Assembly: GCA_913057845.1 (NCBI GenBank)
Contig: CAJXPC010000062.1
Location: 1-8,266, forward strand
DNA: 8,266 bases
Direction of reading: 5' to 3'
DNA from: an uncultured Pseudomonadota bacterium
GTDB lineage: Bacteria > Pseudomonadota > Gammaproteobacteria > Burkholderiales > Eutrophovitaceae
The notes beneath the pieces were generated by a model that was given only the letters and a program-made list of their open reading frames with translations, was not told the origin of the DNA and searched no databases. This document shows, in pieces, positions 5,147 through 8,266 of the stretch. The position numbers were made by a program, and so were the translations under genes. Every line of letters starts with the position of its first letter. Within the stretch, counting starts at the first letter, position 1.

Positions 5147-6004
5147 ATGGCATTAGATTTCAATTATGACCCGGTTACCGTAACGGACGAGGCAACGGCC
5201 ACAGGCATAACGGCTGATGTCTTTAGGGACATTCGTCAGACAATGAATATTCCTATCGTCACCTCCATCTGGCGGGCCCTAGCATCCTGGGACAATTGTC
5301 TTGAGGAGACCTGGAATGCAGTAAAACCAATTTATCTCAGCCGTTTACCCGATACTCTCCTGCCTGAGCTTTTCCGGAAAACAGCGTTATCGAGACCAAA
5401 CTTGAGTCTTGATCATCCCACTTCAGGTCTGGACCTGGATGTGCAGGACCTGCACAATATTAAAGCCATTGTGAATGCCTATAACCGATCTAATGGACTT
5501 AATTTAATAGCGCTTGCAGCTTTCGTGAGTCCCCTCACGGAAGGTGTCCCCTTATCAGCCAAGCCGGCAAGCGCGCACCACTCATTGTCACCGTTAAAAC
5601 CATTACTCTCGCGAGATGAGATCGATGACCAAACGTGGGCGCTTGTGCAACAAGCAAACTCATTAGGTACCAGCTCTTCCGCAGACCAAACGTTTTATCA
5701 GGATCACATCGCGACTCTATGGCGCCATCTCGCCCATTGGCCAACTTTCTTATCAGCCGTTCATGAAGGTTTTTTGCCTCAGCAAAAATCGGAAAAAATT
5801 CATTCAATGAGCTTAAAGAGTACGACATTGGCTGTGGAGATGGGTGCTCAAATGGCATGCTCTTTTAAACCAACAGAGATTGCACTCCCCCCCAAAGTAC
5901 TCGAGACTATTCATAATTACGTACACAGCCCCAGACAAGTCGCTCGGATGGTTGTGATAGGACACGGGATTTCTAATTGGCTAGATCATTCAAAGCACCA
6001 ATGA
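5147..6004 (+). CDS. DehI-family protein (group I 2-haloacid dehalogenase fold), probably lacking the catalytic Asp
   Basis: The 285-residue length is close to Pseudomonas DehI, which hydrolyses D- and L-2-haloacids by direct attack of water. By recalled comparison, DIRQTMNIPIVTSIWRALASW (28-48) matches the DehI segment DIRLTLRVPWV...RVLATF. IKAIVNAYNRSNGLNLIAL (105-123) matches VRRVLYAFNYGNPKYLLLI, and LWRHLAHWPTFL (191-202) matches DFQALANWPKVL. The two halves repeat each other: IWRALASW (41-48) against LWRHLAHW (191-198), as expected for the pseudodimer fold. The active-site Asn (N114 in DehI) is kept as N116, but the water-activating Asp189 aligns with L191. D186 is near but out of register. 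Haloacid hydrolysis by the DehI mechanism is therefore doubtful, and a related lyase or binding role is possible. It is the first gene of a three-gene operon; its TGA overlaps the next ATG. Confidence 0.8.
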   Translation: MALDFNYDPVTVTDEATATGITADVFRDIRQTMNIPIVTSIWRALASWDNCLEETWNAVKPIYLSRLPDTLLPELFRKTALSRPNLSLDHPTSGLDLDVQDLHNIKAIVNAYNRSNGLNLIALAAFVSPLTEGVPLSAKPASAHHSLSPLKPLLSRDEIDDQTWALVQQANSLGTSSSADQTFYQDHIATLWRHLAHWPTFLSAVHEGFLPQQKSEKIHSMSLKSTTLAVEMGAQMACSFKPTEIALPPKVLETIHNYVHSPRQVARMVVIGHGISNWLDHSKHQ

Positions 6005-6441
6005 TCTCAGATCAGTTAGTTTCATCTTTAAAAAAACATTTAGTCAAGATGATCAGATGCCTCATTGTCCTCGTCGTGTCTGTCACATACCTAACCGCGC
6101 CTCCTTACGTCCGCGCCGAAGACTGGTCCCCTGTATTGGTCTTGGAAAATGGCGATGAAATTCTGTGGAAATTGCATCAAATCGTAGAACCTAAGGAGCG
6201 ATTTCTCATTGATGAGTTGCGTGAATTATCACAGGTTCATGACGGGATTAAATCTTTTGTCACACATTTTGAAATTGATTGTCATCAGTTGCGGATACGA
6301 GAAATTTCATATGATTATTATGCCAAATCAGAGGCTGTTGACCTGATTAAGACGGAAAGCATCAAGACGAACAGGCAAAGATGGGCCTATTCAGAATGGA
6401 ATGAGTATGTGAAATTTATGACAGGCTATTTTTGTGATTAA
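6001..6441 (+). CDS. Exported protein of unknown function, possibly Surface-adhesin E-like
   Basis: The ATG at 6001 overlaps the stop of the DehI-family gene as ATGA, the classic sign of translational coupling, and gives 146 residues. The N-terminus has a basic segment (KKHLVKMIR, 10-18), a hydrophobic core (CLIVLVVSVTYL) and a signal-peptidase I site V37-R-A39 before EDW, so it is probably periplasmic. The mature part has two cysteines, C94 (EIDCHQLRIREIS) and C145 (GYFCD at the C-terminus), which could pair. The tryptophan just after cleavage, the IDC-x-x-R/IR strand and the C-terminal Cys recall the small Surface-adhesin E domain, but this is recognition from memory. An internal ATG at 6049 would give a shorter, more compact signal peptide (130 residues) and cannot be excluded. 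A TTG at 5977 is less likely. Its role with the DehI-family protein is unknown. Confidence 0.7.
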   Translation: MISDQLVSSLKKHLVKMIRCLIVLVVSVTYLTAPPYVRAEDWSPVLVLENGDEILWKLHQIVEPKERFLIDELRELSQVHDGIKSFVTHFEIDCHQLRIREISYDYYAKSEAVDLIKTESIKTNRQRWAYSEWNEYVKFMTGYFCD

Positions 6442-6454
6442 CTAGGGAGTAAAG

Positions 6455-6757
6455 ATGACTAACCAGCATGAATACAAACGACTGTTTCACAAAGTACTAA
6501 GAGGCACTTTGATAGGGGTTTTTTTATCAGTCAGTACTGTCTCTCACGCAGGTTGCGAGGACGCAACAGTTACCTGTAAAAATAAAAATATTTCCGACTT
6601 AATGGAACAAATACAGCGTTTGGAAATAAATAATGCTGAGCTGAGGTTTGACGTTGATGATTTACGCGCTAAATTGAAAATGAGTGATAAAAAACTGAAT
6701 CTTTGCGCAATAAACCTCAAAAATATAAGAGTGGAGATGCGATCCTGCGGAAAATAA
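6455..6757 (+). CDS. Small exported coiled-coil protein with four cysteines
   Basis: This 100-residue ORF has a good start region: GGGAG (6445-6449) 5 nt before the ATG, 13 nt after the preceding stop. A basic n-region (KRLFHKVLR), a hydrophobic core (GTLIGVFLSVSTV) and S30-H-A32 before G33 predict Sec export. His at -3 from C34 argues against a lipobox. From I46 to C84 a clean heptad pattern is seen: a/d positions I46, L49, I53, L56, N60, L63, V67, L70, L74 and L81, with Asn at one core position as in parallel dimeric zippers. Mature cysteines are C34, C41, C84 and C98, flanking both ends of the helix and able to form disulfides within or between chains. I do not recognise a family. A periplasmic dimer or scaffold is plausible. 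It is the last gene of the operon that begins with the DehI-family gene. Confidence 0.75.
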   Translation: MTNQHEYKRLFHKVLRGTLIGVFLSVSTVSHAGCEDATVTCKNKNISDLMEQIQRLEINNAELRFDVDDLRAKLKMSDKKLNLCAINLKNIRVEMRSCGK

Positions 6758-6924
6758 TGCACGATTTTTAGGATAGAGTTATAGAAGGTTAATCAAATCG
6801 GTAAAGCGCTCACACTTGAGTGTTTCCTGGCTCATTATTCCAACAGATAAAAAACAGAGTTTTCGCGCAGTCGCGTAAAGATATAGCGCTACAATATTAA
6901 TTTACTCTTCTAAAATATGATCGT
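6758..6924. promoter_or_regulatory. Intergenic region before exoX with a candidate -10
   Basis: The 167-bp gap contains no ORF of note. TACAAT (6890-6895) matches the -10 consensus at five of six positions and would start transcription near 6902, about 23 nt before exoX; a good -35 is missing. A short inverted repeat ACACT/AGTGT (6812-6816 with 6819-6823) and CGCG/CGCG (6864-6867 with 6872-6875) are too weak to call terminators. exoX has no visible Shine-Dalgarno; a three-codon ATG ATC GTA TGA (6917-6928) overlaps its ATG. Confidence 0.3.
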
Positions 6925-7581
6925 ATGAACAACACCATTATTTTTGACACCGAAGCTACAGGCATAAAAGAACCCATATTGATAGAAGCTGCTTGGGTTG
7001 AGCTTGAAAGCTTTGCACCCTTTACTTTTACTAATCCTTTTGTGCAGCGTTACAACCCTGAAAAGCCCATTTCCTTGGGGGCCTTAGCTACCCATCACAT
7101 CATGGACGAAGAATTGGTTGATTGCCCATTAGCGGCAAGCTTCACTCTGCCCGAGCATGTGGACTACATCATTGGCCATAACGTGGACTTCGACTGGGGA
7201 GTAATTGGCAAACCTGAGGTCAAACGCGTTTGCACATTATCTCTGGCCAGAAAGCTTTGGCCTAATTTAGACAGCCACAGTCAGAGCGCTCTCCTTTATT
7301 ACTTAGAGCGCAACACAGCACGTGAGCAGTTACGAAATGCCCATTCGGCACTCATTGATGTGGGTATCTGCGCAGCAATCCTAAATCACATTTGCCAGCA
7401 ACTAGGGATAAACGCTGTGGAAGCTTTATACGCCGAGTCTGAGAAGGCTAGAATACCAACCACGATGCCATTTGGAAAACACAAAGGCTCATTGCTAGCA
7501 GATGTGCCGAGTGACTACAAAGCGTGGTTGTTGAAGCAAGGCGATATCGACCCTTACTTGAGAAAGGCTCTGAGCGTTTGA
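6925..7581 (+). CDS. exoX: Exodeoxyribonuclease X-like 3'-5' exonuclease (DnaQ/DEDDh family)
   Basis: At 218 residues this matches the 220-residue E. coli ExoX, a processive single-strand-preferring 3'-5' DNA exonuclease used in mismatch repair and UV tolerance. All DEDDh motifs are present: ExoI D8-T-E10 in IIFDTEATG, ExoII GHNVDFD (84-90) with D90, and ExoIII H140-SALI-D145. ICTMKLARRLWP of ExoX corresponds to VCTLSLARKLWP (102-113). The C-terminal MPFGKHKGSLLADVP...YKAWLLK (181-204) is the ExoX-type/DUF3820 tail, matching FGKYRGKAVSDV. This region is often fused to DnaQ-like nucleases and is an independent domain elsewhere. The ATG at 6925 is the only sensible start, although no Shine-Dalgarno is visible. 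The gene stands alone and converges on the di-heme oxidoreductase gene; I see no functional link with the neighbours. Confidence 0.9.
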   Translation: MNNTIIFDTEATGIKEPILIEAAWVELESFAPFTFTNPFVQRYNPEKPISLGALATHHIMDEELVDCPLAASFTLPEHVDYIIGHNVDFDWGVIGKPEVKRVCTLSLARKLWPNLDSHSQSALLYYLERNTAREQLRNAHSALIDVGICAAILNHICQQLGINAVEALYAESEKARIPTTMPFGKHKGSLLADVPSDYKAWLLKQGDIDPYLRKALSV

Positions 7582-7582
7582 G

Positions 7583-7597
7583 GTTGCCGCCAGCAAC
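7583..7597 (+). repeat. Short hairpin just after exoX
   Basis: GTTGC and GCAAC pair around CGCCA starting 2 nt after the exoX stop. No T-run follows, so intrinsic termination is not supported. It may simply protect the 3' end of the transcript. Confidence 0.3.
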
Positions 7598-7672
7598 ACC
7601 CTCAGTCAGTCTGACACATACAGCCGACTACAATGGTTAGGACGCCCTTACCTACACCTTAGAAGGCTTATG

Positions 7673-7716
7673 CGCTGGTAACTGAAATAGTATAAACCTG
7701 CAGATGCGCACCAGCG
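7673..7716. repeat. Inverted repeat between convergent genes exoX and the di-heme oxidoreductase
   Basis: CGCTGGT (7673-7679) and ACCAGCG (7710-7716) are exact inverted arms around a 30-nt loop; two wobble pairs could extend the stem outward. GCGCAC occurs twice (7706-7711 and 7724-7729), and CGTG/CACG (7715-7718 with 7727-7730) could form an alternative smaller hairpin. The 163-bp gap holds no ORF above nine codons. A bidirectional transcription end is the simplest role, but no T-run is present on either strand. Confidence 0.4.
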
Positions 7717-7744
7717 TGGAATAGCGCACGATTATCTGAGAGTT

Positions 7745-8215
7745 TCATAACGAGTTAATAAATTCAATAACACTCTCTCGCTCAGATTTAGTCAAGTTGG
7801 TGAATCGTTTACGAGTCTTTTCCGCCTCACCACCATGCCACAGAATGGCTTCTTCAACGGATTGTGCACGTCCGTCGTGCAGTAAGCCCAAATGACCTGA
7901 AATTGCGCTCAGCAAACCAATACCCCACAGAGGTGGCGTTCGCCATTCTTGACCGTCAGCTGAACCTTCCGGTCGATGATCAGCGAGTTTTTCACCCATG
8001 TCATGGATCAATAAGTCTGTGTAAGGATGAAACGACATATTCCTGAGTGCTTTAATGGGACTTTTGCTTCCAGTTTTTAAAGTTGGCACATGACATCCGG
8101 CGCACCCGACCTGGCTAAATAACGTCTCCCCAGCTAGAGTTTTTTCCTGATCATTAATGCGGCGTTGGGGAATGTTAAGAGCTTGCAAATAGGTGGTGAT
8201 ATTACTCAACCGACT
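7745..8215 (-). CDS. Di-heme oxidoreductase (DHOR/DUF1111, thiol oxidoreductase-like) C-terminal part, 5' truncated
   Basis: About 156 C-terminal residues are present of a family usually 400-500 residues long; the N-terminal heme region is cut off by the contig end at 8215. The remaining part has one c-type heme site, CAGCH (encoded at 8090-8104). It also contains IHDMGEKLADHRPEG, EWRTPPLWGIG and LLHDGRAQSVEEAILWHGGEA, the most conserved DHOR signatures, and ends in FINSL. The Met in HDMG is a possible heme ligand. These are predicted periplasmic di-heme c-type proteins distantly related to bacterial cytochrome c peroxidase; physiological roles are poorly defined, and gene neighbours in other genomes often include imelysin-type proteins. 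An apparent GTG start at 8230 with product MYKRQ is adapter read in frame and is not real: the first genomic codon is AGT (8215-8213). Confidence 0.9.
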   Translation of the reverse strand, partial: SRLSNITTYLQALNIPQRRINDQEKTLAGETLFSQVGCAGCHVPTLKTGSKSPIKALRNMSFHPYTDLLIHDMGEKLADHRPEGSADGQEWRTPPLWGIGLLSAISGHLGLLHDGRAQSVEEAILWHGGEAEKTRKRFTNLTKSERESVIEFINSL

Positions 8216-8266
8216 CTGTCTCTTATACACATCTCCGAGCCCACGAGACCTCTCTACATCTCGTAT
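8216..8266 (-). other. Nextera adapter read-through with i7 index and P7 start, not genomic
   Basis: CTGTCTCTTATACACATCT (8216-8234) is the reverse complement of the Tn5 mosaic end. CCGAGCCCACGAGAC (8235-8249) is the rest of the read-2 adapter, CTCTCTAC (8250-8257) is an i7 index sequence (N707 as I recall it), and ATCTCGTAT (8258-8266) starts the P7 primer complement. The 25 bases 8216-8240 are the exact inverse of 1-25. Confidence 0.98.

Noticed and set aside
5535..5858. Minus-strand 107-codon ORF within the DehI-family gene
   Set aside because: It is opposite a frame with recognisable homology and internal duplication; its product shows no family features.
6917..6928. Three-codon upstream ORF (ATG ATC GTA TGA) overlapping the exoX start
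   Set aside because: It has no ribosome binding site and such a short frame is expected by chance, so it is noted only under the intergenic entry.
1..8240. 25-bp perfect terminal inverted repeats that look like a Tn5/IS50-type transposon bounding the whole window
   Set aside because: The repeats are the engineered Nextera mosaic end plus adapter bases, the right copy runs on into an index and P7 sequence, and no transposase is present.

Overview
The window is one complete assembled contig, not a slice of a chromosome. Positions 1-25 and 8216-8266 are Illumina Nextera (Tn5 mosaic-end) adapter sequence, and the second block runs on into an i7 index and the start of the P7 primer. The biological insert is therefore 26-8215. 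Gene content and moderate GC (roughly mid-40s percent by eye) suggest an uncultured gammaproteobacterium, possibly marine. The main pointers are an exodeoxyribonuclease X homologue, which is typical of Gammaproteobacteria, a di-heme oxidoreductase and periplasmic proteins with Sec or lipoprotein signals. This taxonomic call is an inference.

Left part (26-2948, minus strand): an enolase-superfamily enzyme of the mandelate racemase type is followed by a lipoprotein substrate-binding protein of a branched-chain-amino-acid-type ABC transporter. Together they look like an uptake-plus-catabolism pair for an organic acid, but no permease or ATPase gene is present. A 233-bp divergent promoter region separates them from the plus-strand genes.

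Middle part (2949-6757): on the plus strand lie an atypical short-chain dehydrogenase whose catalytic Tyr is Phe, a candidate 33-residue very basic peptide, and a tautomerase-superfamily protein with N-terminal Pro. A minus-strand glutathione S-transferase homologue follows; its start overlaps a candidate 25-codon upstream ORF that has a good Shine-Dalgarno sequence. Next comes a compact plus-strand operon of three genes: a DehI-family (group I 2-haloacid dehalogenase fold) protein that appears to lack the water-activating Asp, an exported protein whose start overlaps its stop by ATGA, and a small exported coiled-coil protein with four cysteines.

Right part (6758-8215): exoX on the plus strand converges on the 3' part of a di-heme oxidoreductase (DHOR/DUF1111) gene on the minus strand, which the contig end cuts off at its 5' side. 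A long-armed inverted repeat lies between the two gene ends.

Most genes in 154-6004 belong to enzyme superfamilies used in organic-acid, aromatic or halo-acid catabolism (enolase, SDR, tautomerase, GST, DehI). A shared pathway is possible but not shown. No mobile element, CRISPR array, tRNA or rRNA was seen. The apparent 25-bp terminal inverted repeats are adapter, not a transposon.
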